Positions 8,561 through 16,846 of a stretch of 64,000 nucleotides of DNA are shown here, piece after piece; positions within the stretch are counted from its first letter, which is position 1, and every line of letters begins with the position of its first letter. The notes below the pieces were generated by a model. The model had not been told where the DNA came from, ran no database searches, and was given only the letters and a program-made list of their open reading frames with translations. The stretch is from an uncultured Lachnospiraceae bacterium (GTDB lineage: Bacteria; Bacillota; Clostridia; Lachnospirales; Lachnospiraceae). A program made the translations under genes and the position numbers. The stretch is from NCBI GenBank assembly GCA_934351835.1, contig CAKRJP010000002.1, positions 124,001 through 188,000 of the forward strand, written 5' to 3'.

Positions 8561-8792
8561 TCCGGTAAAGTTGGAACTGATACGGACCGCTGCCAGACAG
8601 ACCACAGGCAAAAGTGGGAAAACTCTGGCCCCAATCATGATGGCTCTGATTACCAGTGCCAATAAACGCGGGATAAAATTTACTCCAGATGAATTCACAT
8701 TGATTATGGATATTTTTAAAGAAGGAAAAAGTGACACTGAAAAACAGCAGATCGATCAGACAATACAAATGGTACGGCAATATATGAAATAA
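8520..8792 (+). CDS. Hypothetical protein, 90 residues, helical
   Basis: This product (MNEWMNHPAMKNIDPVKLEL at the start) is a compact, soluble helical protein. It resembles small conserved clostridial proteins of unknown function with a PVKL...LA.IMMALI pattern, an impression from memory. GGAG lies about ten bases before the ATG at 8520. It overlaps the preceding gene in another frame and is followed by a GC-rich hairpin. Confidence 0.65.
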   Translation: MNEWMNHPAMKNIDPVKLELIRTAARQTTGKSGKTLAPIMMALITSANKRGIKFTPDEFTLIMDIFKEGKSDTEKQQIDQTIQMVRQYMK

Positions 8793-8795
8793 ACC

Positions 8796-8832
8796 GGGCA
8801 GGGATCTTTTCTTCCCTGCCCTCCTGATTTCT
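8796..8832 (+). terminator. Hairpin terminator after the 8123-8792 gene pair
   Basis: GGGCAGGGA (8796-8804) pairs with TCCCTGCCC (8813-8821). The T-run after it is weak. It separates the plus-strand pair from the convergent thioesterase gene. Confidence 0.6.
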
Positions 8833-8838
8833 ATGACA

Positions 8839-9318
8839 TTACTGTAGCCCGTCTGCCTGCTCTAATTTACGGATCTGTCTGCGAAGTTCTGCTTTCTTCC
8901 ACTCCTCACGTTCTTCCTCTGTCTCTAATTCCAGACGATTTACCTCCACCGGTTTATCATTCTCATCCAATGCTACCAGTGTCAGATATGCTCGGTTCAT
9001 CAGATCGTGTTCTCCGTCAAGATGCTCCACATAGGTCTCAACCTTCACTTCCATCGAGGTTTTTCCCACATAAGTCATCTTCCCATGAAGCACTAAAAGA
9101 TCTCTCTGATACGCACCCTTTAAAAAATTCAGATTATCTACAGAAGCTGTCGTAACATTGCGATGCGCATGGCGTTTTCCGACAACACCTGCAACTTCAT
9201 CGATCCACTGCATCAATATTCCTCCAAACAATCGACCTGCGGCGTTCAAATGATTCGGACGCACTAAATGAACAGTTTCAACCACTGATTCTGATACTTT
9301 TTTAATTTTCAGTTCCAC
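8839..9318 (-). CDS. Acyl-CoA thioesterase, hotdog fold (YciA-like)
   Basis: The 159-residue protein carries the hotdog-fold pattern of cytosolic acyl-CoA hydrolases: VRPNHLNAAGRLFGGILMQW with the catalytic-site Asn and Asp-containing helix (IDEVAG), then TASVDNLNFLKG. It would hydrolyse acyl-CoA thioesters to free CoA and fatty acid; chain-length preference cannot be read. It is a single gene between convergent and divergent neighbours. Confidence 0.85.
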   Translation of the reverse strand: MELKIKKVSESVVETVHLVRPNHLNAAGRLFGGILMQWIDEVAGVVGKRHAHRNVTTASVDNLNFLKGAYQRDLLVLHGKMTYVGKTSMEVKVETYVEHLDGEHDLMNRAYLTLVALDENDKPVEVNRLELETEEEREEWKKAELRRQIRKLEQADGLQ

Positions 9319-9470
9319 GACACATTCTCCTGTTCTATACTATTCTCTAAATTTCTACGACAAGTTCTTTTATTATATCACATATTTTGTTATACTAAAT
9401 ACAATTACGCAATGTTTTTAATTATGTTCAATAAATAATTCAGATAAGATTATATACAAGGAGACCAGCT

Positions 9471-10208
9471 ATGAGAAATATAAAATTAACGATAGAATAC
9501 GACGGAAGCCGCTATCAAGGATGGACACGCCTCGGCAGAGACGAATCCAACAATACAATTTCAAACAAAATCAGCGATGTCTTAAAGAAGATGACTGAGG
9601 AAACAGCTATTGAGTTAAACTGTGGATGCCGTACCGAAGTTGGCGTTCACGCTTACGCACAAATTGCAAATTTCAAGACAAACTCTTCAATGAAACCTTT
9701 AGATATCAAGCATTATCTGAACAGATATCTCCCTATGGATATCGCAGTCACAGCTGTTGAGGAAGTTCCGGACCGTTTTCATGCACAACTCAATGCATCT
9801 TCCAAGATCTACATTTACCGTATGTCCATCGATGATGTACCGAGCGTGTTCGACCGTAAGTACATTTACCACTGCTTTCAGATACCGGACAAACAGCTTA
9901 TGCAGCAGGCTTCTATTCTGTTAGTAGGCAAGCATGATTTCCACAATTTTTCTTCTGCAAAGAAGAGCAAATCCACGGTCCGTGAGATTTATGATATTGA
10001 CATTTACGGCGATACTGAAGAAATCCAGATTATGATCCACGCCAACGATTTTCTTCACAATATGGCGAGGATCATCGTTGGAACACTGATTGACATCGGC
10101 CTTGGTAACCGCAAAAAAGAAGATATCGATGCAATTTTCGCCGGAACCAAGAAAGCCAGCGAACCTTGTGATCCTAAGGGACTATATCTTCAGGAAGTAC
10201 GCTATTAA
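9471..10208 (+). CDS. truA: tRNA pseudouridine synthase A family (TruA)
   Basis: TruA converts U38-U40 of the tRNA anticodon arm to pseudouridine. The N-terminus (IKLTIEYDGSRYQGW), the catalytic Asp region (GCRTEVGVHAYAQIANF, where the usual GRTDAGVHA reads CRTEVGVHA) and the HDFHNFSSAKKSK segment are present in 245 residues. The usual catalytic Asp is replaced by Glu in TEVGVHA, and the following Ala by Val. This may be a TruA paralogue with altered activity. A hairpin terminator follows. Confidence 0.8.
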   Translation: MRNIKLTIEYDGSRYQGWTRLGRDESNNTISNKISDVLKKMTEETAIELNCGCRTEVGVHAYAQIANFKTNSSMKPLDIKHYLNRYLPMDIAVTAVEEVPDRFHAQLNASSKIYIYRMSIDDVPSVFDRKYIYHCFQIPDKQLMQQASILLVGKHDFHNFSSAKKSKSTVREIYDIDIYGDTEEIQIMIHANDFLHNMARIIVGTLIDIGLGNRKKEDIDAIFAGTKKASEPCDPKGLYLQEVRY

Positions 10209-10236
10209 GTTATAAATATACTATCAGATAAAAATT

Positions 10237-10280
10237 AGCAATCATGGATATGTTTTTCCATGATTGCTCTTGTTATTTAT
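10237..10280 (+). terminator. Hairpin terminator after truA
   Basis: AGCAATCATGGA (10237-10248) pairs with TCCATGATTGCT (10257-10268), a perfect 12-bp stem followed by a T-rich segment. Confidence 0.75.
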
Positions 10281-10305
10281 TAAGTGTATTCAAAAATTCT
10301 ACTTC

Positions 10306-11163
10306 TTATGATTCCAGATATTCCACCAAGGCACTGTACTGTCGTTTCATCAGACGATACCCATGCATATAAAAATGCATCAGCACTTCCGGATTCTGTT
10401 CCAGTCTCGAAACTGTCGGAATCAGCGGCCGGATCACAAAGATTTTCCCCTCATCCTCCAATTTCTCGATTAATTCTAATTCCTGATTGTACACGATATT
10501 ACGGTCGATAGCAGCCTTTACCAGATTTGGATACTTTTTATAATATCTCTGATACAGCTTCGCAACGGATTTTTTTGTCGGTTTCTTTCGATATCCGGGA
10601 TTTCTTGTCAGCACAACAACTGTCTTTTCATTACCAATCTCCATTGCTCTCTCGATTGGAATAGAATCTGCAACACCACCATCCAGATAAACGGTACCAT
10701 CCACATTGACCATCGGTGCTAAAAGCGGCATACTACTGGATGCCCGGCATAATTTCATCAAACGTTCCTTATCCATTCTCTCGTCCTTATATTCAGCCTT
10801 TCCCGTCTCGCAGTTTGTCACTACGATATCGCAACTCATCTCCGAAGAAAAATAAGTATCGAAATCAAATGGAAATGTCTCATATGGATATTTATGGAAA
10901 ATCTTATCCATATCCATGATACTTTTTTCCTTTACGAACGTCTTAATACCGTTCAGATATCTGTCCTCTTCTTTCCGCGGAATCATGCAATTCCTTGTTC
11001 TCTCCGGCTGCTTTGAAATATAACCAACAGCATTGCAGGAACCGGCAGATACTCCGATCACATGAGACAGGTATAAATCCTTCTCCATTAGATAATCTAA
11101 TACTCCGGAAGTAAATAACCCTCTTACCGCTCCACCTTCTAACACGATCGTTCCTTTTGTCAT
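10306..11163 (-). CDS. Patatin-like phospholipase
   Basis: This 285-residue lipid acyl hydrolase has the Ser/Asp dyad of the patatin fold: oxyanion loop GGAVRG near residue 11, nucleophile elbow GVSAGSCNA and the catalytic Asp in DGGVADSIP. It resembles bacterial YjjU/RssA-type proteins. The ATG at 11163 has AGGAG eight bases upstream; a GTG at 11172 overlaps it. No signal peptide is seen, so it is probably cytoplasmic. Confidence 0.88.
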   Translation of the reverse strand: MTKGTIVLEGGAVRGLFTSGVLDYLMEKDLYLSHVIGVSAGSCNAVGYISKQPERTRNCMIPRKEEDRYLNGIKTFVKEKSIMDMDKIFHKYPYETFPFDFDTYFSSEMSCDIVVTNCETGKAEYKDERMDKERLMKLCRASSSMPLLAPMVNVDGTVYLDGGVADSIPIERAMEIGNEKTVVVLTRNPGYRKKPTKKSVAKLYQRYYKKYPNLVKAAIDRNIVYNQELELIEKLEDEGKIFVIRPLIPTVSRLEQNPEVLMHFYMHGYRLMKRQYSALVEYLES

Positions 11164-11353
11164 ATCTATCACTCCTACTCGTATCTATACTCTTCTTATT
11201 GATTTTGAGGATAAAGCTCCCAATCATGACACTTATTATATATCTTTTCCTTGCCTTTTGCCAGTATATTTGCTATATTAGCCATGTATGTGTTTAGAAA
11301 CCTGCCCAATTTGGGCTTAATTTATGATTAAAGAAAAAGAGGAAACAAAGACT

Positions 11354-12985
11354 ATGATAAGTACAAGCAATGTTACATTACGTGTTGGAAAAAAAGCTCT
11401 TTTTGAGGATGTTAATATTAAATTTACAGAAGGGAACTGCTACGGACTTATCGGTGCCAACGGTGCCGGAAAATCTACATTTCTGAAGATTTTATCCGGA
11501 CAGTTAGAGCCTTCCAAAGGTGAAGTTATCATCACTCCGGGTGAACGTCTTTCATTCTTACAGCAGGATCATTTTAAATATGATGAATTTCCGGTTCTGG
11601 ATACTGTTATGATGGGAAATGCAAGACTCTATGAGATTATGAAAGAGAAAGAAGCCATTTATGCAAAAGAAGATTTCACCGATGAAGATGGAATCAAAGC
11701 CAGCGAATTAGAGGGTGAATTTGCTTCTATGAATGGTTGGGAAGCTGAATCTGATGCTGCGACTCTGTTAAATGGACTCGGCATCGACACAGAACTTCAC
11801 TATGAGATTATGAAAAACTTAAACGGTCCTGAGAAGGTTAAGGTTCTTCTTGCCCAGGCGCTGTTCGGCAACCCGGATATCCTTCTCCTTGACGAGCCTA
11901 CCAACCATTTGGATCTTGATGCGATTGCATGGCTGGAAGAATTTTTGATCAATTTCAACAATACAGTCATCGTTGTATCCCATGACCGTTATTTTTTAAA
12001 TAAAGTCTGCACACAAATTGCAGATATTGATTACGGAAAAATCAAACTTTATGCCGGAAACTACGATTTCTGGTACGAATCCAGTCAGCTTCTGATCCGT
12101 CAGATGAAAGAAGCTAACAAGAAAAAGGAAGAAAAAATCAAGGAATTACAGGACTTTATTTCAAGATTTAGCGCTAACGCTTCCAAATCTAAACAGGCTA
12201 CTTCCAGAAAACGTGCACTGGAAAAAATCCAGTTAGATGACATCCAGCCATCCAGCCGTAAATATCCTTACATCGACTTCCGACCAAACCGCGAAATTGG
12301 TAACGAAGTACTAATGGTGGAAGGACTCAGCAAGACCATCGATGGTGAAAAAGTTCTGGATAACATTTCTTTTACACTGGGACGTGAAGACAAAGTTGCA
12401 TTCGTCGGAAGCAATGAGCTTGCAAAGACTACACTTTTCCAGATCCTGATGGGCGAGATGGAACCGGACGAGGGAACTTACAAATGGGGAATCACAACTT
12501 CCCAGGCCTATTTCCCATTAGACAGCGGCGATGAATTTGATAATGACTATACTATCGTAGACTGGCTGACACAGTACTCTGATGACAAAGATGTAACGTA
12601 TGTACGTGGATTCTTAGGACGTATGTTATTCTCAGGAGATGACGGAGTGAAACGTGTAAAAGTTCTTTCCGGAGGAGAAAAGGTACGATGCCTTCTTTCC
12701 AAGATGATGATCTCGGGCGCAAATGTACTGCTCTTTGATGAGCCTACCAACCATCTGGATATGGAAAGCATCACTGCTCTGAACAACGGTATGATCAAAT
12801 TTCCTGGAGTCATTCTTTTCAGTTCCAGAGACCATCAGATTGTACAGACTACTGCTAACCGTATCATGGAGATTGTTCCGGGTGGCAAGCTGATCGATAA
12901 GATTACTACTTATGATGAATATCTGGAAAGTGATGAGATGGCAAGAAAACGCCAGACTTACACAGTACAGGAAGAAGATAACTAA
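11354..12985 (+). CDS. ABC-F ATPase, YkpA/YbiT type
   Basis: ABC-F proteins bind the ribosomal E site and act in translation or antibiotic protection; they have no membrane domain. Two nucleotide-binding domains are joined by a Lys-rich linker near residues 250-290. The first has GANGAGKST but a degenerate signature (LNGPEKVKV). The second has a degenerate Walker A (GSNELAKTT) but a good signature (LSGGEKVRC) and DEPTNHLD. This asymmetric pattern matches the YkpA/YbiT subgroup as I remember it. I start at the ATG at 11354, where the family sequence begins. Confidence 0.88.
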   Translation: MISTSNVTLRVGKKALFEDVNIKFTEGNCYGLIGANGAGKSTFLKILSGQLEPSKGEVIITPGERLSFLQQDHFKYDEFPVLDTVMMGNARLYEIMKEKEAIYAKEDFTDEDGIKASELEGEFASMNGWEAESDAATLLNGLGIDTELHYEIMKNLNGPEKVKVLLAQALFGNPDILLLDEPTNHLDLDAIAWLEEFLINFNNTVIVVSHDRYFLNKVCTQIADIDYGKIKLYAGNYDFWYESSQLLIRQMKEANKKKEEKIKELQDFISRFSANASKSKQATSRKRALEKIQLDDIQPSSRKYPYIDFRPNREIGNEVLMVEGLSKTIDGEKVLDNISFTLGREDKVAFVGSNELAKTTLFQILMGEMEPDEGTYKWGITTSQAYFPLDSGDEFDNDYTIVDWLTQYSDDKDVTYVRGFLGRMLFSGDDGVKRVKVLSGGEKVRCLLSKMMISGANVLLFDEPTNHLDMESITALNNGMIKFPGVILFSSRDHQIVQTTANRIMEIVPGGKLIDKITTYDEYLESDEMARKRQTYTVQEEDN

Positions 12986-13004
12986 AATCATCAGACATGA
13001 CAAA

Positions 13005-13040
13005 GGGGGACGGATTCATTCCGCCCCCTCTTTTATTTTT
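13005..13040. terminator. Bidirectional GC-rich terminator
   Basis: GGGGG plus CGGA (13005-13014) pairs with TCCG plus CCCCC (13020-13028) with one bulged A, and is followed by a T-rich run on the plus strand. It separates the convergent ABC-F and monooxygenase-domain genes. Confidence 0.75.
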
Positions 13041-13053
13041 AATTCTACCAATT

Positions 13054-13341
13054 TTACTCTGCTGACATCTTCTGAAGTTCTGTATGTTCTACATACAATG
13101 CTTTTAATTCTCCGATTTTTGCCATATGCGGTGCTGCTATATGCGCTTTCAGCGATTCCTCATCTTCCCATCTCTCGATCAGTAAAACCGTATTGTCCTC
13201 CACTGCCGGAAGGTAATAATCATATTTGATATTTCCTGCATCAGCCTGACATTTCTTATCCAGTCCTTCTGCTAAAAGAGCTTTCAAAAAGTCATCTCTT
13301 TTTCCTTCCTTGCAATGATAGATTACGTTGATTACAATCAT
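13054..13341 (-). CDS. Antibiotic biosynthesis monooxygenase (ABM) domain protein
   Basis: This 95-residue protein has the dimeric ferredoxin-like ABM fold signature (VINVIYHCKEGKRDDFLKAL and VLLIERWEDEESLKAHIAAP). Relatives such as YgiN oxidise quinols, but many members have unknown substrates. It is 15 bases upstream of the stop side of the phosphatase gene and probably shares its transcript. Confidence 0.82.
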   Translation of the reverse strand: MIVINVIYHCKEGKRDDFLKALLAEGLDKKCQADAGNIKYDYYLPAVEDNTVLLIERWEDEESLKAHIAAPHMAKIGELKALYVEHTELQKMSAE

Positions 13342-13356
13342 GTGTTTCTCCTCCTT

Positions 13357-13992
13357 TTACATATTCCAGTCCTCGACTTTATCGTCGTAGTACACTTTAT
13401 TTTCAAAAACGATCTTGTATCCGTGTTCTGTCACATCCACCGCAGTCACAGCACAGTTCTTATGGACTCCTGATCCCCAGTAATCTTTTAATCCCACGCC
13501 TCTGATATTAGCCAGGAGCGCTGCTAACGCTGCTCCGTGCGTTGAAACCAGGATATCAGACTCTCTGTATTCTTCTTTCTCACAGATTTCATTCAGAAAT
13601 GCTCCTGTCCTCTCCATGAGCTGCCCAAAATCTTCTCCGCCCTCCGGTGCTTTAAAACGCTCCGGATGTACGAAACCATCGTGAAATTCCTCTGGTACTT
13701 CATCATTGTCTTTCGAGATACCTCTTCCCTCATATATTCCAAAAGACATCTCTTTGATTCTCTCTTCTTCTATGATCCTGGTATCTTTTCCTTCCAGGAT
13801 CAGTTCGGCTGTTCGCTTCGCTCTCTTTAGCGGACTGGTATAACATACCGCAAACTCTATTCCTGCCAGTCCCGCTCTCGTCTTTTCCGCCAGTAATTCT
13901 CCAAATGCATTTAATGGGATATCTACCTGTCCCTGTAATCTTCTTTCTTTATTCCAGTCTGTCTGTCCGTGTCTTACAAAATATAATCTCAT
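13357..13992 (-). CDS. Histidine phosphatase (phosphoglycerate mutase-like) protein
   Basis: The product has the phosphohistidine motif FVRHGQTDWN at residues 5-14, the second substrate-binding Arg in SPLKRAKRT and the late His in STHGAAL. Length is 211 residues. The ATG at 13992 has GGAGG six bases upstream. Substrate cannot be told; relatives act on small phosphorylated metabolites. It is divergent from luxS. Confidence 0.88.
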   Translation of the reverse strand: MRLYFVRHGQTDWNKERRLQGQVDIPLNAFGELLAEKTRAGLAGIEFAVCYTSPLKRAKRTAELILEGKDTRIIEEERIKEMSFGIYEGRGISKDNDEVPEEFHDGFVHPERFKAPEGGEDFGQLMERTGAFLNEICEKEEYRESDILVSTHGAALAALLANIRGVGLKDYWGSGVHKNCAVTAVDVTEHGYKIVFENKVYYDDKVEDWNM

Positions 13993-14087
13993 GCTCTTCC
14001 TCCAAAATATCCAAACCAATTATAGCATATCTAACTGATAAATGTTATAATAAGTCCCGGAATAAATAGAAAAAGGAGTCTAGGATT

Positions 14088-14567
14088 ATGGAAAAAATCA
14101 CCAGTTTTACCATCGACCATATAAAACTTGTACCGGGATTGTATGTTTCCCGTATCGACCATGTGGCAGGAAATCCAATCACAACTTTCGACATCCGCAT
14201 CACCAACCCCAATGTAGAACCTGTGATGAACACTGCGGAAGTTCACACTATTGAGCATCTTGCTGCTACTTTTTTAAGAAATCATGCTGAATATGCAGAT
14301 AAGACGATTTACTTCGGACCAATGGGATGCCGTACCGGATTTTATCTGATTCTCGCCGGAGAATATACATCTTCCGATATTGTTCCATTAATGAAAGAAT
14401 TATTTACATTCATGACCGGATTTGAGGGCGAAATCCCTGGGGCATCTGCAAAAGACTGTGGCAATTATCTGGATATGAATCTTAACATGGCAAAATACTG
14501 GTCTAAGAGATACTTAGAGGAAGTATTAACTGATATCAGCGAAGAACAGTTGAATTATCCAGCTTAA
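14088..14567 (+). CDS. luxS: S-ribosylhomocysteine lyase LuxS
   Basis: LuxS cleaves S-ribosylhomocysteine to homocysteine and DPD, the precursor of autoinducer-2, in the activated methyl cycle. The metal ligands are visible: His53 and His57 in HTIEH and Cys124 in KDCGNY, with the catalytic Cys81 in MGCRTGF. Length is 159. AAAGGAG precedes the ATG. The gene stands alone with its own terminator. Confidence 0.97.
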   Translation: MEKITSFTIDHIKLVPGLYVSRIDHVAGNPITTFDIRITNPNVEPVMNTAEVHTIEHLAATFLRNHAEYADKTIYFGPMGCRTGFYLILAGEYTSSDIVPLMKELFTFMTGFEGEIPGASAKDCGNYLDMNLNMAKYWSKRYLEEVLTDISEEQLNYPA

Positions 14568-14615
14568 CGCCTGATTATTTTGTCCATCAGACCTGTTTAA
14601 TCATGCATATAACCA

Positions 14616-14662
14616 AACAGGAGCAGACTCTTATTTCAAAGAATCTGCCCCTGTTTTCTATT
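14616..14662. terminator. Terminator between luxS and the convergent hydrolase gene
   Basis: The arms at 14616-14627 and 14644-14655 pair over 12 positions with one mismatch and are followed by TTTTCTATT on the plus strand. The minus strand has an A-rich run on the other side, so it may act in both directions. Confidence 0.7.
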
Positions 14663-15191
14663 CTACCTTAATCTGACATACTTTCATTGCCTCTAATGCA
14701 TTCTTGTGACTATCCGGTGTTACTCCGGCACAGCATGCTGAGTCTACGACGATCGGTACCTCCGGCAGAAATGCTTTTATCAAAATCGCATTGGAAATCA
14801 CACAGATATCTGTACATAGTCCGATTAATGTAACGGATTCGATTCCTGTCTTTTCCTCGTTCTTCAATGCATCATCCTGTGCCTTTAAAAGTTCTCCCAA
14901 TTTTGTGCTTCCGAATGTCGGTTTATCAATAATTTCTTCTACGCAAAGTGCCTCTAATTCCGGTCTGATCTGCCATCCTTCAGTTCCACAGATACAATGC
15001 GGTACCGGAAGATTCTTTCCTTCCTGAGTATCCATATAATTTTCTTCGTGGGTATCTCTGGTAAATAATACCTTACCATCAAATTTTTTAATCTTTTCTG
15101 CTACATTTGGCACAATTGCAACTGCTTCTTTTGTTCCAAGTGCTCCATCAATAAAATCATTCTGCATATCTACTACTACAAGTACTTTCAT
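14658..15191 (-). CDS. Isochorismatase-family hydrolase, nicotinamidase-like
   Basis: The 177-residue protein has the cysteine-hydrolase triad pattern: Asp in VVVDMQNDFIDGALG, then a Lys in the middle (around DKPTFGST) and the nucleophile Cys in GLCTDICVISNA. The segment FTRDTHEENY followed by PVPHCICGTEGW resembles nicotinamidases, which convert nicotinamide to nicotinate in NAD salvage. Substrate is inferred from these similarities only. Confidence 0.82.
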   Translation of the reverse strand: MKVLVVVDMQNDFIDGALGTKEAVAIVPNVAEKIKKFDGKVLFTRDTHEENYMDTQEGKNLPVPHCICGTEGWQIRPELEALCVEEIIDKPTFGSTKLGELLKAQDDALKNEEKTGIESVTLIGLCTDICVISNAILIKAFLPEVPIVVDSACCAGVTPDSHKNALEAMKVCQIKVE

Positions 15192-15256
15192 GTCGCTGCC
15201 TCCGTTCTTTCATTTTCACTATTATAACGAATATTACGTCCGGAGACAAGTTTATC

Positions 15257-15297
15257 AAAAAAAATCACCGGAACTGCCTGTGGCCCATTCCGGTGAT
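15257..15297 (-). terminator. Terminator of the infC-rpmI-rplT operon
   Basis: On the minus strand a perfect 10-bp stem (arms 15288-15297 and 15264-15273) is followed by a run of eight T. It lies just after rplT. Confidence 0.85.
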
Positions 15298-15313
15298 CAA
15301 TCTACATTATTTA

Positions 15314-15670
15314 TTATGCTAATTTGCTCTTAGCAACTTCTACAAGTGATGCAAATCCTTCTGCATCATTTACTGCCATCTCAGCTAACATCTTTCTGTT
15401 GATGTCGATATTAGCAACTTTCAGACCGTGCATTAATTTGCTGTATGAAAGTCCGTTCATTCTTGCTGCTGCGTTGATACGAGCAATCCAAAGCTGACGC
15501 ATCTGACGTTTGCGCTGTTTTCTACCTGCGTATGCAGAAGTTAAAGCTCTCATTACAGACTGTTTTGCAACTCTGTACTGTTTAGAACGTGCTCCTCTGT
15601 ATCCTTTTGCTAATTTTAATGTTCTATTATGTTTCTTTTTAGCGTTCATTCCGCCTTTGATTCTTGCCAT
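15314..15670 (-). CDS. rplT: 50S ribosomal protein L20
   Basis: This 118-residue protein binds 23S rRNA early in assembly and, in Firmicutes, represses its own operon through the infC leader. The N-terminus MARIKGGMNAKKKHNRTLKL and the segment RQLWIARINAAARMNGLSYS are typical. It is the last gene of the infC operon. Confidence 0.97.
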   Translation of the reverse strand: MARIKGGMNAKKKHNRTLKLAKGYRGARSKQYRVAKQSVMRALTSAYAGRKQRKRQMRQLWIARINAAARMNGLSYSKLMHGLKVANIDINRKMLAEMAVNDAEGFASLVEVAKSKLA

Positions 15671-15706
15671 CTCTTATATCCTCCTTCAATACTTTACTAC
15701 CTTATC

Positions 15707-15904
15707 TTAGAGATATGGTAATACCTTCTTCATGTTCTTTACATTTGTCTCATCAGTAATGATTGATTTTCTAAGATTTCTCTTTCTCTTAGTAGATTTC
15801 TTAGTTAAGATATGGCTCTTGTAAGCTTTATTTCTTTTTAATTTTCCTGTACCTGTTTTTTTGAAGCGCTTTGCAGCTGCTCTATTTGTTTTGATTTTTG
15901 GCAT
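15707..15904 (-). CDS. rpmI: 50S ribosomal protein L35
   Basis: The 65-residue basic protein starts MPKIKTNRAAAKRFKKTGTG, the family signature. It lies between infC and rplT with a good ribosome binding site (GGAGG) upstream. Confidence 0.97.
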   Translation of the reverse strand: MPKIKTNRAAAKRFKKTGTGKLKRNKAYKSHILTKKSTKRKRNLRKSIITDETNVKNMKKVLPYL

Positions 15905-15936
15905 AATAAATTTCCTCCTTAATAATGTATATATTT

Positions 15937-16443
15937 TTAACGTTTTTCAGTTAAAACCATACTCATGTTTCTTCCTTCCAGTTTTGGCGCTTTCTCAACA
16001 GATGCCACATCTGCAAGGGATTCTGCGAAATCATCCAGGATGTGCTTGCTCTGCTGCACATGAGCCATCTCACGTCCTCTGAATCTCAATGTAACTTTTA
16101 CTTTGTTACCTTTGCTGATAAACTTCTTCGCATTGTTCACCTTTGTATTAAGATCATTGGTATCAATATTCGGTGACAGACGAACTTCCTTTATCTCGAC
16201 AGTTTTCTGCTTCTTCTTTGCTTCTTTTTCTTTTCTCGCAGCCTCGTATCTGTATTTACCATAATCTATGATCTTACATACCGGCGGCTGTGCCTTCGGA
16301 GCAATCTTTACTAAATCTAATTCTGCTTCCTGCGCAAGTTTCATTGCCTCTCTTGAAGACATGATACCTAACTGCTCTCCGCTCTCGCTGATTACTCGTA
16401 CTTCCTTGTCTCTGATCTGCCCGTTAATCATTAATTCGCTAAT
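15937..16443 (-). CDS. infC: Translation initiation factor IF-3 (ATT start)
   Basis: IF-3 binds the 30S subunit and enforces start-codon fidelity. The core MINGQIRDKEVRVI, the linker rich in Lys and the C-terminal domain (VKVTLRFRGREMAHVQQS) are present. The ATT at 16443 has GGAGG nine bases upstream and encodes the natural N-terminus (I)SELMING; the nearest ATG at 16431 would be 21 bases from GGAGG. AUU starts for infC are known in E. coli and Geobacillus and let IF-3 limit its own synthesis. Length is 168. Confidence 0.93.
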   Translation of the reverse strand: MSELMINGQIRDKEVRVISESGEQLGIMSSREAMKLAQEAELDLVKIAPKAQPPVCKIIDYGKYRYEAARKEKEAKKKQKTVEIKEVRLSPNIDTNDLNTKVNNAKKFISKGNKVKVTLRFRGREMAHVQQSKHILDDFAESLADVASVEKAPKLEGRNMSMVLTEKR

Positions 16444-16470
16444 TGTCTTGCACCTCCAATGTTTGATTGC

Positions 16471-16618
16471 TATAATAAAAATAAGTGAACAGCCCATAGA
16501 CTATCCACTTACATATCTGCATAACAAAATCATCTTGTTAAACTCAATATCAAACCATTAGTCACTCGTTTGTGCTACGGTGAGAGTGGATACTCTACTT
16601 TGTTTATCGCTTTACGCA
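16471..16618 (-). promoter_or_regulatory. infC leader with attenuator (L20-type autoregulation)
   Basis: The leader ends in an intrinsic terminator: arms 16510-16501 and 16492-16483 form a 10-bp stem (two G-U pairs), followed by ATTTTTATT. The terminator's first arm is also complementary over eight bases to TATCCACT read at 16592-16585, so an upstream antiterminator can form. This matches the logic of the Bacillus L20 leader, where L20 binding favours termination. The rest of this 400-base gap before the NSS gene holds the promoter and AT-rich sequence. Confidence 0.75.
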
Positions 16619-16624
16619 ACATTT

Positions 16625-16653
16625 AATTTACCACAATACACTTCTCTTGTCAA
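16625..16653 (-). promoter_or_regulatory. Promoter of the infC operon
   Basis: TTGACA (16653-16648) and TAAATT (16630-16625) are separated by 17 bases on the minus strand, upstream of the attenuator leader. Confidence 0.75.
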
Positions 16654-16846
16654 CATATTTTCTTTTTTATTTCTACCATGCTTAATTTTCGGAAATTTTT
16701 ACTACTTTTCTTACAGAATCCCTCTCTTTTTTGTTCGAATATTCTTTTTTACTTGAAACTCTCTACATTTCATGGCATAATTTTGCTAATTACTTATTTT
16801 AAAATGGATTATCTATAAAGGTATCTATTGAGGAGGATTTAAAGTT

